DNA from: Massilia eburnea
GTDB taxonomy: Bacteria; Pseudomonadota; Gammaproteobacteria; Burkholderiales; Burkholderiaceae_D
NCBI RefSeq assembly: GCF_009720745.1
Contig: NZ_WNKX01000024.1
Location: 16,820-80,819 of the forward strand
DNA: 64,000 bases
Direction: 5' to 3'
Both the position numbers and the translations under genes were made by a program. The notes under the pieces were generated by a model. The model searched no databases and was not told the origin of the DNA. It was given only the letters and a program-made list of their open reading frames with translations. The stretch's first letter is position 1, and the number at the start of each line of letters is the position of its first letter. This document shows positions 42,207-51,697 of this stretch, piece after piece.

Positions 42207-43412
42207 ATGAACAAGCCCTCGCATCACCATGTGCAGACTGCGGTCTGCATCGTCGGCAATGGCGCCATTGCCAAAGCGGCAGCCCTGGCGTTTGCCCAGT
42301 CCGGATTAAGTGCGACTTTGCTGGGGCCGAACCGGGCGCCGGACCGCCCGGACCCGGCCAGCTGGGACGTGCGCGTGTTCGCCCTCAATCACACTGCCCA
42401 CCGCCTGCTCGACTCGCTCAAAGTCTGGGGCGCGATGGACCAGTCGCGCATCGCACCGGTCGACGCCATGCTGGTCAACGGCGACGGCGCCAAAGCCGGC
42501 GCGCTGAATTTCGATGCCTATGGCGCCCACACCGGCACCCTGTGCTGGATCGTCGAAGACCGTAACCTGAACCAGGCGCTCGACGCGGCGCTGCGTTTCG
42601 CCCAGAACGTGCATTTTGTACATGGCAAGGCGGTGTCGCTGAAGCATGACGACGAAGGCGCTGTCATTACCCTGGACGATGGCTCCCATCTTGGCGCCGC
42701 GCTGGTGGTGGGTGCGGACGGCGCCCAGTCCTGGGTGCGCGGCCAGTGCGACATCGGCCTCGATTATCGTCCTTACAACCAGAGTGGCGTGGTTTCCAAC
42801 TTCGCCAGCGAACTGCCGCACCATGGCGTGGCGCATCAATGGTTCACGGGGGAGCAGGGCATTGTGGCGCTGCTGCCGCTGCCGGGCGACCAGGTGTCGC
42901 TGGTGTGGTCGGCGCCCGACATGCTGGCCGAGGCACTGTGTCGCGAAGGCGCGACGGCCCTGGCCGAGCGCCTCGGTGTTTTTGCTGCTGAAAAGCTGGG
43001 CAAATTGACACCATTGCAGCCGGAAGTGGTGAAGTCTTTCCCCCTGCGCCTGATGCGCCCGCACGCGATGGTGGCGTCGCGGGTGGCCCTGGTCGGCGAT
43101 GCTGCCCACGTCGTGCATCCCCTGGCTGGCCATGGCATGAACCTGGGCTTCGGCGACGTGCAGGAGCTGGTCAAAGCGGTCGCCGAGCGCGAAGAACACC
43201 GCTCCATTGGCGACGAGCGGGTGCTGGCGCGCTACGCCCGCGCGCGCAAGGAGGAGGTGAGCCTGATGGTGGCCGCCACGGACGGCCTGGAACGCCTGTT
43301 TGGCGCCGATCTCGAACCGGTGCGCGCTGTGCGCAATTTCGGGCTAAACTTGCTGGATAAATTGCCGGGCGTAAAGCGCCGGCTGATTTCACATGCCCTT
43401 GGTAAGCTGTAA
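42207..43412 (+). CDS. UbiH/UbiF/COQ6 family FAD-dependent hydroxylase
   Basis: The start is the ATG at 42207. The 401-residue flavoprotein has the N-terminal dinucleotide motif 'VCIVGNGAIAKAAALAFAQSG', the central 'DVRVFALNHTAHRLLD', 'VVGADGAQSWVRGQ' and the FAD-binding 'VALVGDAAHVVHPLAGHGMNLGFGDVQEL' segment (residues about 290-318). These are typical of ubiquinone biosynthesis ring hydroxylases of the UbiH/I/F group. Which ring position it acts on cannot be read from the sequence. It is followed after 12 bp by dsbC, a pairing that links quinone and disulfide metabolism in this family of bacteria. Confidence 0.9.
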   Translation: MNKPSHHHVQTAVCIVGNGAIAKAAALAFAQSGLSATLLGPNRAPDRPDPASWDVRVFALNHTAHRLLDSLKVWGAMDQSRIAPVDAMLVNGDGAKAGALNFDAYGAHTGTLCWIVEDRNLNQALDAALRFAQNVHFVHGKAVSLKHDDEGAVITLDDGSHLGAALVVGADGAQSWVRGQCDIGLDYRPYNQSGVVSNFASELPHHGVAHQWFTGEQGIVALLPLPGDQVSLVWSAPDMLAEALCREGATALAERLGVFAAEKLGKLTPLQPEVVKSFPLRLMRPHAMVASRVALVGDAAHVVHPLAGHGMNLGFGDVQELVKAVAEREEHRSIGDERVLARYARARKEEVSLMVAATDGLERLFGADLEPVRAVRNFGLNLLDKLPGVKRRLISHALGKL

Positions 43413-43424
43413 AGCGGAGAATTT

Positions 43425-44147
43425 ATGAAGATGAGTAAACTGGTATTGGCCATGGCCTCGGTCATGCTGATGTCCTGTGCGGATGCGCAGAACGCAAAAG
43501 AGGAAGCCCAACTGCGCAAGGTCCTGACGGAACGCCTGGGCGGCGTCAAGATCGATTCGATCATCAAGACCCAATACGCAGACCTGTATGAAATCCGCGT
43601 CGGCAGTGAAATCCGCTACACCGACAAGACCGGCAGCATCATGGTGGCAGGCCATATCTTCGACCTGAAAACGTCGCAGGACCTGACCCAGGCCCGCATC
43701 GATGACCTGAACAAGATCAAATTCGACGATTTGCCGAAAGAGCTGGCCATGAAGACCGTAAAGGGCAATGGCAAGCGCGTGATGGCGATCTTCGAAGACC
43801 CGAATTGCGGCTATTGCAAGCGCTTCCGCCAGAACACCCTGGCCAATGTGGACAATGTGACCGTCTATACCTTCCTGTACAACATCCTGACGCCGGAATC
43901 CGCGACCAAGTCGCAGAACATCTGGTGTTCGGCCGACCGCAACAAGGCCTGGGATGACTGGATGTTGAACGGCAAAGCCCCGGCGCCTGCGCCGGCCGGC
44001 TGCACCTCGCCGAACGACAAGGTATTGGCGCTTGGCCAGAAAATCAATATTAACGGCACCCCGGCGATCTTCTTCGCCGACGGCAGCCGCATTGCAGGAG
44101 CAGTTGATCAACGTACCCTCGAAGCAAAGTTCGCCACCATCAAATAA
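43425..44147 (+). CDS. dsbC: DsbC-type periplasmic disulfide isomerase
   Basis: The 240-residue precursor has a signal peptide with a possible lipobox-like Cys (MKMSKLVLAMASVMLMSCADA). An N-terminal dimerisation region ('RKVLTERLGGVKIDSI', 'YEIRVGSEIRYTD') follows, then a thioredoxin domain with active site C128-G-Y-C131 ('FEDPNCGYCKRF') and cis-Pro 'INGTPAIFF'. This is the DsbC/DsbG architecture. It reshuffles wrong disulfides in the periplasm and is kept reduced by DsbD. It lies 12 bp after the flavin hydroxylase gene and 9 bp before the iron-sulfur subunit gene. Confidence 0.93.
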   Translation: MKMSKLVLAMASVMLMSCADAQNAKEEAQLRKVLTERLGGVKIDSIIKTQYADLYEIRVGSEIRYTDKTGSIMVAGHIFDLKTSQDLTQARIDDLNKIKFDDLPKELAMKTVKGNGKRVMAIFEDPNCGYCKRFRQNTLANVDNVTVYTFLYNILTPESATKSQNIWCSADRNKAWDDWMLNGKAPAPAPAGCTSPNDKVLALGQKININGTPAIFFADGSRIAGAVDQRTLEAKFATIK

Positions 44148-44156
44148 GGAGCTTGC

Positions 44157-44615
44157 ATGGTCACATTGAATATCAACGGGCGCGACGTTCAAGTCGATGC
44201 CGATCCCTCGACGCCTATCCTGTGGGCGCTGCGAGATAACCTCAATATGACCGGCACCAAGTTTGGCTGCGGCATGGCCATGTGCGGGGCCTGCACGGTG
44301 CATTTGGAAGGGCAGGCGATCCGCTCCTGCATCACCCCGATTTCGGCGGCTGTCGGGCAGAAGATCACCACCATCGAAGCCATGTCCGGCGACAAGGTGG
44401 GCAAGGCGGTGCAGGATGCGTGGGTCAAGCACGACGTGCCGCAGTGCGGCTACTGCCAGAGCGGCCAGGTGATGAGCGCCACGGCCCTGCTGCGCACGAA
44501 CAAGGCGCCGACCGATGCCGATATCGACAACGCCATGTCGGGCAATATCTGCCGCTGCGGCACCTATCAACGGATCCGCGCGGCCATCAAGGACGCTGCG
44601 AAATCCATCGCTTAA
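44157..44615 (+). CDS. [2Fe-2S] subunit of a molybdenum hydroxylase (IorA-like)
   Basis: The 152-residue protein has the plant-ferredoxin cluster 'FGCGMAMCGACTVHLEG' (residues about 39-54) and the second cluster motif 'CGYCQSGQVMSA' with 'GNICRCGTYQRIRAAI'. It is the electron-transfer subunit of the two-subunit, flavin-free molybdenum hydroxylases such as isoquinoline 1-oxidoreductase. It has no signal sequence of its own, so it probably travels to the periplasm with the twin-arginine signal of the large subunit. The large-subunit gene starts 12 bp after its stop, behind a strong ribosome site. Confidence 0.93.
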   Translation: MVTLNINGRDVQVDADPSTPILWALRDNLNMTGTKFGCGMAMCGACTVHLEGQAIRSCITPISAAVGQKITTIEAMSGDKVGKAVQDAWVKHDVPQCGYCQSGQVMSATALLRTNKAPTDADIDNAMSGNICRCGTYQRIRAAIKDAAKSIA

Positions 44616-44626
44616 GGGAGGCCGCC

Positions 44627-46834
44627 ATGCGCAAAGAATGGTTCATGGCAGCTCAAGCGGACGTCGCGGAATCTTCAGGGGTGTCGCGCCGTACCTTCCT
44701 CAAAGCCGGTAGTGGCCTGGTCCTCGGCTTCTACGTCGCCAGCGGCGGCGGGCGCTTTGCCCGTGCCCTTGCGGCGGATGCGCCGGCCAAGCCGATCTCG
44801 GCGCCGAACGCTTTCCTGCATATTGCGCCGGACAATTCCATCACCATCCAGGTCAACCGTCTCGAATTCGGCCAGGGCGTGCATACCGCGCTGCCGATGC
44901 TGATCGCCGAAGAACTGGATGCCGACTGGTCGCAGGTGCATTCAGCGCTGGCGCCGGCAGGCGATGCGTACAAGGACCCTGGATTCGGCATCCAGATGAC
45001 GGGCGGCTCCACCGCCGTCAAGCACTCCTGGCAGCAATACCGTGAGATCGGCGCGCGGGCACGCGCCATGCTGGTCGCCGCGGCGGCCGAGCAGTGGAAG
45101 GTACCGGCTGCGCAGATCACCGTTTCGAAAGGCGTTGTGCGTGGCCCGTCCGGCCAGAGCGCGACGTTCGGCGCACTGGCCGATGCGGCGATGAAGCAGC
45201 CGGTCCCGCAAGAGGTCAAGCTCAAGGACGTCAAGGACTTCACCATCATCGGCAAGCCGACGCCGCGCCTCGATGCGCGCGCCAAGGCGACCGGTACGCA
45301 GCAATTCGGCATGGACTTCAAGCCGGAAGGCGCCAAGGTGGTCGTGCTGGCCCATCCGCCGGTCTTTGGCGGCAAGGTGAAGAAGTTCGACGCCGCGAAA
45401 GCCAAGGCCGTTCCGGGCGTGATCGATGTGATCAAGGTCGATACCGACCGTGGCGGCAGCGGCCTGGCGGTGGTGGCCAATGGCTACTGGCCGGCCAAGC
45501 AGGGACGCGATGCGCTGGTTGTCGAGTGGGATACCGCGGGCCTGGAAAAGGTCAACAGCAAGCAGCAGATGGCCGAGTTCAAAAAGCTGGCCAAAACTGC
45601 AGGTACTCCTGCGAAGAAGGCTGATATCGCCGCCATTGCCAAGGCGCCGAAGAAGATCAGCGCAACCTACGAATTCCCTTACCTGGCGCATGCGCCGATG
45701 GAGCCGCTGAACTGCGTGGTCGATTTGCGCAGCGACTCCTGCACCATCTGGGCGGGCAGCCAGTTCCAGACGCTTGATGCGGTGGCAGCGGCCAAGGCGG
45801 CCGGCCTGACTCCCGACAAGGTCACACTGAACACGATGATGGCGGGCGGTGGTTTCGGCCGCCGCGCGGTGCCGACCTCGGACTACATCGTGGAAGCGGT
45901 GAACGTGGCGAAGGCCTGGGGCAAAGGCCCGGTCAAGGTCATCTGGAGCCGCGAGGACGATATCAAGGGCGGCTACTATCGTCCGTCGCATGTGCACCAG
46001 GCCGATATCGGCTTCGATGCCAAGGGTAATATCGTCGGCTGGAACCATGTGATCGTGGGCCAGTCCATCCTGGCGGGCACGCCGTTCGAGCCGATGATGG
46101 TGAAGGATGGCGTCGATGCGACGATGGTGGAAGGCATGGGCGATCCGTATTCGGTGCCGATGAACCTGACCGTCCACAACGTCAAGGCCAACGTGCCGGT
46201 GTTGTGGTGGCGCTCCGTCGGCTCGACCCACACCGCTTTTGTGATGGAGACGCTGATCGACGAAGCGGCGCACGTGGCCAAAATGGATCCGGTGGAATAC
46301 CGCCGCAAGATGATCGATCCGGCCAAGCATCCGCGCCAGCTGGCGGCGCTCAACCTGGCGGTCGAGAAGTCGGGCTACGGCAAGGCCAAGCTGCCCAAGG
46401 GCCAGGCCTGGGGCGTGGCGCTGCACGAATCGTTCGAAACTTCGGTGGCGTACGTAGTGGTGGCGTCGGTCAAGAACGGCCAGCCCAAGGTGCACAAGGT
46501 CACGGCCGGGGTGCACTGCAACCTGCCGGTGAATCCGATGACGATCGAGGCCCAGGTGCAGGGCGCGGCGTTGATGGGGCTGGGCGCGACCCTGCCCGGC
46601 GCGGCGATTACGCTGAAGGATGGGATGGTCGAACAGTCCAACTTCAACGACTACACGGTGGCGCGCATGCCGGACATGCCGGTGGTGGAAGTCTTCACCG
46701 TCGCATCGACCGACAACCCGACCGGGATGGGCGAGCCGGGCTTGCCGCCGCTGGCGCCGGCCCTGGCCAATGCCGTGTTCAAACTGACCGGCAAGCGCGT
46801 GCGCAAGCTGCCGTTCGACCTGTCCAAAGCGTAG
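44627..46834 (+). CDS. Molybdopterin-binding subunit of a molybdenum hydroxylase (IorB-like), Tat-exported
   Basis: The start is the ATG at 44627 (GGGAGG upstream). The 735-residue protein has a twin-arginine signal (SRRTFLKAGSGLVLGFYVASG), then the xanthine-dehydrogenase-type large subunit: 'RLEFGQGVHTALPMLIAEEL', 'QMTGGSTAVKHSW', 'AHAPMEPLNCVV', 'MAGGGFGRRAVPTSD', 'LWWRSVGSTHTAFVMETLID' and the active-site Glu region 'GMGEPGLPPLAPALANAVF'. It is like isoquinoline oxidoreductase or periplasmic aldehyde oxidoreductases. The substrate is unknown, an N-heterocycle or aldehyde being likely. It forms an operon with the iron-sulfur subunit and a cofactor cytidylyltransferase. Confidence 0.94.
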   Translation: MRKEWFMAAQADVAESSGVSRRTFLKAGSGLVLGFYVASGGGRFARALAADAPAKPISAPNAFLHIAPDNSITIQVNRLEFGQGVHTALPMLIAEELDADWSQVHSALAPAGDAYKDPGFGIQMTGGSTAVKHSWQQYREIGARARAMLVAAAAEQWKVPAAQITVSKGVVRGPSGQSATFGALADAAMKQPVPQEVKLKDVKDFTIIGKPTPRLDARAKATGTQQFGMDFKPEGAKVVVLAHPPVFGGKVKKFDAAKAKAVPGVIDVIKVDTDRGGSGLAVVANGYWPAKQGRDALVVEWDTAGLEKVNSKQQMAEFKKLAKTAGTPAKKADIAAIAKAPKKISATYEFPYLAHAPMEPLNCVVDLRSDSCTIWAGSQFQTLDAVAAAKAAGLTPDKVTLNTMMAGGGFGRRAVPTSDYIVEAVNVAKAWGKGPVKVIWSREDDIKGGYYRPSHVHQADIGFDAKGNIVGWNHVIVGQSILAGTPFEPMMVKDGVDATMVEGMGDPYSVPMNLTVHNVKANVPVLWWRSVGSTHTAFVMETLIDEAAHVAKMDPVEYRRKMIDPAKHPRQLAALNLAVEKSGYGKAKLPKGQAWGVALHESFETSVAYVVVASVKNGQPKVHKVTAGVHCNLPVNPMTIEAQVQGAALMGLGATLPGAAITLKDGMVEQSNFNDYTVARMPDMPVVEVFTVASTDNPTGMGEPGLPPLAPALANAVFKLTGKRVRKLPFDLSKA

Positions 46835-46849
46835 GACAGGGCGTAACGC

Positions 46850-47530
46850 GTGTCCGCCTCCCATGCCTCCGAGCGACCCGGCATCGCCGGGCCCGCGGCT
46901 GACGCGGCATTGGCGGACGCCACCGCGGCGGCGCCTGGCGGCATGGCGACGGCGAAGGACATCGTCGGCATCCTGCTGGCAGCTGGCCGAGGCGCTCGCT
47001 TCGATCCGGCGGGTGCGCGCAACAAACTCCTGCAAGCGCTGCCTGGCGGCGAGCCGGTTGCCGCCGCCAGTGCGCGCGCCTTATTGGCCGCTGTGCCGCG
47101 CGTCGTCGCCGTGGTACGTCCGGAGGACTGCGCCACTGCAAGCCTGTTGCACGGCATGGGCTGCGAAGTCGTGGCCTGCGCCGAAGCGGGCAAAGGCATG
47201 GCTGCTTCGCTGGTGTGCGGCGTGCAGCACGCGCAGCATGCGGAAGGCTGGCTGATCGCGCTGGCCGACATGCCTTTTGTGCGTCCGGCCACGATGACGG
47301 CGCTGGTGCGCGAAATTAGGCAGGGCGGCGAGGCGGCAATTGCGGCGCCGATGCATGACGGCGAACGCGGAAATCCAGTCGCTTTCGGCCGCGCCCATCT
47401 GCCAGCGCTGCTGGCGCTGCAAGGCGACCAGGGCGCCCGCAGCATTTTGAAGAATAATCCGGTTAACGAACTGGCGGTGGTTGATCCCGGCATCCTGCAG
47501 GATATCGACACGCCGTCCGACATCAAATGA
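46850..47530 (+). CDS. Molybdenum cofactor cytidylyltransferase-like (MocA/MobA family) nucleotidyltransferase
   Basis: A GTG at 46850 gives 226 residues. An ATG at 46943 gives 195 and starts just before the conserved core, so the true start is uncertain. The core has the nucleotide-binding loop 'VGILLAAGRGARFDPAGARNK', then 'LLHGMGCEVVACAEAGKGMAASLVCGV', the metal site 'ALADMPFV' and 'GERGNPVAFGRAHLPALLAL'. MocA adds CMP to molybdopterin to make the dinucleotide cofactor that molybdenum hydroxylases of this type need. Its place directly after the hydroxylase subunits supports that role. It overlaps the M61 gene by 4 bp. Confidence 0.88.
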   Translation: MSASHASERPGIAGPAADAALADATAAAPGGMATAKDIVGILLAAGRGARFDPAGARNKLLQALPGGEPVAAASARALLAAVPRVVAVVRPEDCATASLLHGMGCEVVACAEAGKGMAASLVCGVQHAQHAEGWLIALADMPFVRPATMTALVREIRQGGEAAIAAPMHDGERGNPVAFGRAHLPALLALQGDQGARSILKNNPVNELAVVDPGILQDIDTPSDIK

Positions 47531-49314
47531 AAAACAAAAAAATCAGCTACGCCATTACCGCAAAAGACCTGGCGGCCCATATGTTCCAGGTCAGCATGAC
47601 CATCGAAGCACCTGCGCCGGAAGGCCAGGTCCTGGTGCTGCCGGCCTGGATCCCCGGCAGCTACATGATCCGCGAATTTTCGCGCAACATCGTCCAGATC
47701 CGCGCAGAGGCGGGCGGCCAGCCGGTCGAACTGGCTAAGCTCGACAAACATTCCTGGCAAGCCCCGCCGGTCAAAGGCAAACTCACCGTGCACTATGAAG
47801 TGTATGCCTGGGATTTGTCGGTGCGCGCCGCACACCTGGACCAGACCCACGGCTTCTTCAACGGCACCAGCGTATTCCTGCGTGCCGTCGGACAGGAAGA
47901 CGAAGCGCACATTGTCGACATCCAGCGTCCGGCCCACGAGGCGGCTGCCAAATGGCGCGTTGCCACTGCGCTGAAAGAGTTGAAGGCCAAGCGCTATGGA
48001 TTCGGCACCTATATCGCCGGGAACTACGATGAACTGATCGACAGCCCGGTCGAAATGGGCACGTTCGAGATGGCCAGCTTCAAGGCGCTGGGCGTGCAGC
48101 ACGACGTGGTCTTCACCGGCCGCGTGCCCAACCTCGACATCGCCCGTGTCTGCGCCGACCTGAAAAAAATCTGCGAGACGCAAATCGCCTTCTTCGAGCC
48201 GCGCACGAAAAAAGCCCCGATGGACCGCTACGTCTTCATGACCATGGTGACGGGCGACGGCTACGGCGGCCTGGAACACCGTGCCTCGACGGCGCTGTTC
48301 TGCTCCCGCTCGGATTTGCCGACCACCGCGCAGAAAGGCAAAGAGCCGAGCGAAGGCTATATGAAATTCCTCGGCCTGTGCAGCCACGAATACTTCCACA
48401 CCTGGAACGTCAAGCGCATCAAGCCGGCGGTGTTCGCGCCGTACGATTACCAGGTGGAGAATTACACCCCGCTGCTCTGGCTGTTCGAAGGCTTCACCAG
48501 CTACTACGACGACCTGCTGCTGGTGCGCGCCGGACTGCTGTCGGAGGAAGGCTATTACAAGATGCTGGGCAAGACCGTCGGCGCCGTGCTGCGCGGCAGC
48601 GGCCGCACCAAGCAAAGCGTGGCCGATTCCAGTTTCGACGCCTGGGGCAAATACTATCGCCAGGACGAGAACTCGCCGAACGCCATCGTCAGCTACTACG
48701 CCAAGGGCTCGCTGGTCGGCCTGGGCCTGGACCTGACCATTCGCGCCAAGACCAACGGCAAACGCTCGCTGGACGACATCATGCGCGCGCTGTGGCAGAA
48801 ATTCGGCCGCGATTTCTACAGCGGCAAGCCGCGCGGCGTCACGCCGGCAGAAGTGGAGGCGCTGTTCGACAGCGTGGCCGGATTCAAGCTGAAGACCTTC
48901 TTCGACAAATACATCAAGGGCACAGATGACCTGCCGCTGGCCAAGCTGCTGCCGCAGTTCGGCGTTGGTTACAAGGACGAGCGCAAGTCCACCAAGCCGA
49001 GCATGGACGTCAACCTGGGTCGCGATGGCGCCGACTGCAAGCTGAGCGCCGTGCATGACGGCGGCGCCGCGCAGAAAGCCGGCCTGTCCGCCAACGACCT
49101 GCTGGTGGCGATCGACGGCCTGCGCGTGACCGGCAATCCGGCCAATGTGGATGGCCTGCTGGCACGCTACAAGGTTGGCGACACCGTGCAGGTGCACGCC
49201 TTCCGCCGCGATGAACTGATGGCTTTCGACGTCACCCTGCAGGGCGACCATGTGCCGGGCATCACCATCGCGGTGGAACAGCAGAAGACCAGCCTGCGCC
49301 GCCCGACCGCCTGA
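47527..49314 (+). CDS. M61 family peptidase (glycyl aminopeptidase-like) with PDZ domain
   Basis: The 595-residue protein starts at 47527 inside the end of the previous gene (ATGA overlap). It has an N-terminal beta domain ('PGSYMIREFSRNIVQIRAE'), the M61 catalytic region with zinc motif H287-E-Y-F-H291 ('LCSHEYFHTWNVKRIKP'), the upstream 'GDGYGGLEHRAST', and a C-terminal PDZ-like domain ('VHDGGAAQKAGLSANDLLVAID'). There is no signal peptide, so it is probably cytosolic. M61 enzymes favour N-terminal glycine or alanine peptides. It ends the operon that begins at the iron-sulfur subunit. Confidence 0.93.
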   Translation: MKNKKISYAITAKDLAAHMFQVSMTIEAPAPEGQVLVLPAWIPGSYMIREFSRNIVQIRAEAGGQPVELAKLDKHSWQAPPVKGKLTVHYEVYAWDLSVRAAHLDQTHGFFNGTSVFLRAVGQEDEAHIVDIQRPAHEAAAKWRVATALKELKAKRYGFGTYIAGNYDELIDSPVEMGTFEMASFKALGVQHDVVFTGRVPNLDIARVCADLKKICETQIAFFEPRTKKAPMDRYVFMTMVTGDGYGGLEHRASTALFCSRSDLPTTAQKGKEPSEGYMKFLGLCSHEYFHTWNVKRIKPAVFAPYDYQVENYTPLLWLFEGFTSYYDDLLLVRAGLLSEEGYYKMLGKTVGAVLRGSGRTKQSVADSSFDAWGKYYRQDENSPNAIVSYYAKGSLVGLGLDLTIRAKTNGKRSLDDIMRALWQKFGRDFYSGKPRGVTPAEVEALFDSVAGFKLKTFFDKYIKGTDDLPLAKLLPQFGVGYKDERKSTKPSMDVNLGRDGADCKLSAVHDGGAAQKAGLSANDLLVAIDGLRVTGNPANVDGLLARYKVGDTVQVHAFRRDELMAFDVTLQGDHVPGITIAVEQQKTSLRRPTA

Positions 49315-49333
49315 ACCGAGCCTTGAACAAGCC

Positions 49334-50506
49334 GTGAAGTTCGCGCTGGATCCGTTCACCATCCTGTTCACCACCACGCTCACCTGCGCGGTGCTGGCGG
49401 TGGCCATGTATTCGGTTCACCTGAGCTTCCGGCGCGAGGTGGCGGGCGTTGGGCAATGGGCTTACGGCCTGGTGGCGATGGTGTGCGCCGGCACACTGTT
49501 CATGATGCGCGGCGCCTTACCGGACTTCATTGCACTGCCGGGCGCCAATGCCTGCCTGATGTGCGGCATTGGCCTTTCCATGGTGGGCACGCGCCGCTTC
49601 TACGGCGAGCCGCCCGGCTGGGCCATCTTCCATGCCGCCTGGATATTGGAATTGGCGGCCATCCTTTGGTGGCTGCTGGTGGAGCCGAACTTCCCGCACC
49701 GCGCGGCGGCGTTCAGCTTCCTCGTCTCTATTTTCTACATCGACCAATTGCGCCTGGCGTGGCGCCATCGCACCACGCACTTCACCAGCTGGTTCTTTGG
49801 CATCCTGCTGGCGGCGCAATCGCTGAACACCTTCTCGCGCGGCGTGGCGGCGCTGTTCATGGCAGACCAGGACGCGGCCAGCCTGATGCGCAACAGCGCG
49901 CTGGCTAACGTCTACCTGGCGCTGGCGAACTTCATGGCCCTGCTGATGACGGTGGCCTTCCTGATGCTGGCCACGCGCAAGCTGCAGAAAATCCTTGAGC
50001 AGCGCTCCACGCACGACCCGCTGACCAATGTGCTGAACCGGCGCGGCTTCCTGCAAAGTTTCAACCGCGTGCGTGCGCGCCAGCAGCGCGTCGATTCGCC
50101 CCTGTCGCTGATGGCGATTGACCTTGACCTGTTCAAGGCCATCAACGACCAGCATGGCCATGCACAGGGCGACAAGGTGCTGGTGCACGTGGCCGCGGTC
50201 ATCATGCGTACTGCGCGCCAGAGCGATTACGTGGCGCGCTTCGGCGGCGAGGAATTCGCCGTGCTGCTGCCCGACACCACGCTGCCGCATGCGCAGCAGC
50301 TGGCGCAGCGTATCCAGGCACTGCTGCGGGAAAGCCAGCAGCCAGGCCTGCCGCCATGCACAGTCAGCATCGGCATCGCCGGCCAGCAAGCGCCGGGCGA
50401 ATCCCTCGACAGCCTGCTGTCGCGTGCGGACGCGGCGCTGTACCGCGCCAAGGCCAATGGCCGCAACTGCGCCGAAGTCGCGGCGCCCGCATCGCTGGCC
50501 GCATGA
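49334..50506 (+). CDS. Membrane diguanylate cyclase (GGDEF)
   Basis: The start is the GTG at 49334, 19 bp past the M61 stop. The frame is open upstream inside that gene. The 390-residue protein has six or seven hydrophobic segments in residues 1-215 (starting MKFALDPFTILFTTTLTCAV), then a short coiled linker 'RKLQKILEQRSTHDPLT' and a GGDEF domain with intact active site 'ARFGGEEFAVLLP' (GGEEF). It should make c-di-GMP in response to a membrane signal. An inhibitory I-site is not obvious. Confidence 0.9.
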   Translation: MKFALDPFTILFTTTLTCAVLAVAMYSVHLSFRREVAGVGQWAYGLVAMVCAGTLFMMRGALPDFIALPGANACLMCGIGLSMVGTRRFYGEPPGWAIFHAAWILELAAILWWLLVEPNFPHRAAAFSFLVSIFYIDQLRLAWRHRTTHFTSWFFGILLAAQSLNTFSRGVAALFMADQDAASLMRNSALANVYLALANFMALLMTVAFLMLATRKLQKILEQRSTHDPLTNVLNRRGFLQSFNRVRARQQRVDSPLSLMAIDLDLFKAINDQHGHAQGDKVLVHVAAVIMRTARQSDYVARFGGEEFAVLLPDTTLPHAQQLAQRIQALLRESQQPGLPPCTVSIGIAGQQAPGESLDSLLSRADAALYRAKANGRNCAEVAAPASLAA

Positions 50507-51550
50507 TCAGCGCTGCGCCGCCAGCCGGTCCTGGATACGCAATAGCGCGTTGCTGGCATCCATCGGCAAGTCCGGTTTGACGCCGGTCCTATCCCAGTTG
50601 CCATTGCTGATCACGTTATGCGACCACCCGGTCGGCACCCACACGCGAAAATGGTCGGAAAGCCTGAACAGTTCCACCGGATGCGCACCGCCGCGCGTGG
50701 ATTCGCCAACCACCAGGGCGCGCTTTTGCTGCTGCAGCGCGTAAGCAAAATCCTCCGCCGCGGAAAATGTGCCGCGGCTGGTCAGGATATAGACCGGCTT
50801 TTGCTGGCCATAGCGCGGCCCGTCCAGCTTTTCGGCGGTCCAGCCTTCCACCGTTACTCCTTCGCGCGGGTACACCGTGTCGTTCAGGCGCGTGCGCTGG
50901 TCGAAAAAGTAGCTGGCAAGGACCTCTCCCGCCGCGCCGTAGCCGCCACCGTTATCGCGCAGGTCGACGATCATGGCGCGCGTATCGTGCAGCTTGCGCA
51001 TTGCGGAAGCGTATTTTGGTGCGGCCAGGTATGACGGCGAAAAGCCGCTCAGCCTGAGGTAGCCGACATTCCCGTCCAGTACCGAGGCTTCGGCTACGCC
51101 GTAATTGCGGAACACTCCGGCGACTGCGCGCCCGCCCGCAGCCAGCAGGCCCGGATCGGGACCCGGGTCGGGTTTCGAGCCTTGCGGGGGTTCTTCGGGG
51201 CCCAGTACGATCGACTTGTATTCGACAGTCAGGTGATGATCCTCCCGTACGCTGCGCAGATCATTGGTCAGCGCATTTGCGAGCTGGTTGCCTGCGGTCA
51301 GATGGTCATATTTGCCGGCTGCTTCGGCGGCTTCCACGACGCGCCGCATTTCGGAGGCCTTTTCCGGCACCAGGTAAAAACCGTCCAGGCGCGCCAGCAA
51401 TAGCTGGATCATTTGCTTGCGTTCGCTTTCCGCCATCGGTTTGCCTGCGTCGTCACGCGCCTGCGACACGCCGAACAGCATGGGTGCGATGGCGTAAAAG
51501 TAAAAGCCTACCAGGCCAGCCAATACCGCGAAGCGGATTGCTATTTTCAT
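50507..51550 (-). CDS. Membrane-anchored S41 family peptidase
   Basis: The start is the ATG at 51548-51550, with GGGA upstream. The 347-residue protein has an N-terminal membrane segment (KIAIRFAVLAGLVGFYFYAI), a helical region ('QLLLARLDGFYLVPEKASEMRRVV') and a proline-rich linker near residues 115-130. The S41 core follows: 'VGYLRLSGFSP', 'AMIVDLRDNGGGYGAAGEVLASYFF', catalytic Ser in 'LTSRGTFSAAEDFAYALQ' and 'VGESTRGGAHP'. No separate PDZ is clear. It resembles C-terminal-processing/tail-specific and retinol-binding-type S41 proteins. It is divergent from the first of the two paralogous membrane proteins. Confidence 0.88.
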   Translation of the reverse strand: MKIAIRFAVLAGLVGFYFYAIAPMLFGVSQARDDAGKPMAESERKQMIQLLLARLDGFYLVPEKASEMRRVVEAAEAAGKYDHLTAGNQLANALTNDLRSVREDHHLTVEYKSIVLGPEEPPQGSKPDPGPDPGLLAAGGRAVAGVFRNYGVAEASVLDGNVGYLRLSGFSPSYLAAPKYASAMRKLHDTRAMIVDLRDNGGGYGAAGEVLASYFFDQRTRLNDTVYPREGVTVEGWTAEKLDGPRYGQQKPVYILTSRGTFSAAEDFAYALQQQKRALVVGESTRGGAHPVELFRLSDHFRVWVPTGWSHNVISNGNWDRTGVKPDLPMDASNALLRIQDRLAAQR

Positions 51551-51697
51551 TTTTCCCAATTTTGTTTTTTACACAAAATTCATTGTGCATGCTTTTTTTG
51601 CAATGTGCCAGTATGTCGTTTTCATGCCGCACGGACTTTTAATTTGACATGGAGTAACTTAACATCACTCAATTGAGAATTGGCCACGATTAAATCT

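Noticed and set aside
46651..49407. 918-codon open frame on the minus strand
   Set aside because: It is antisense to the MocA-like and M61 genes and shows no domain motif. It is a by-product of high GC in the third codon position.
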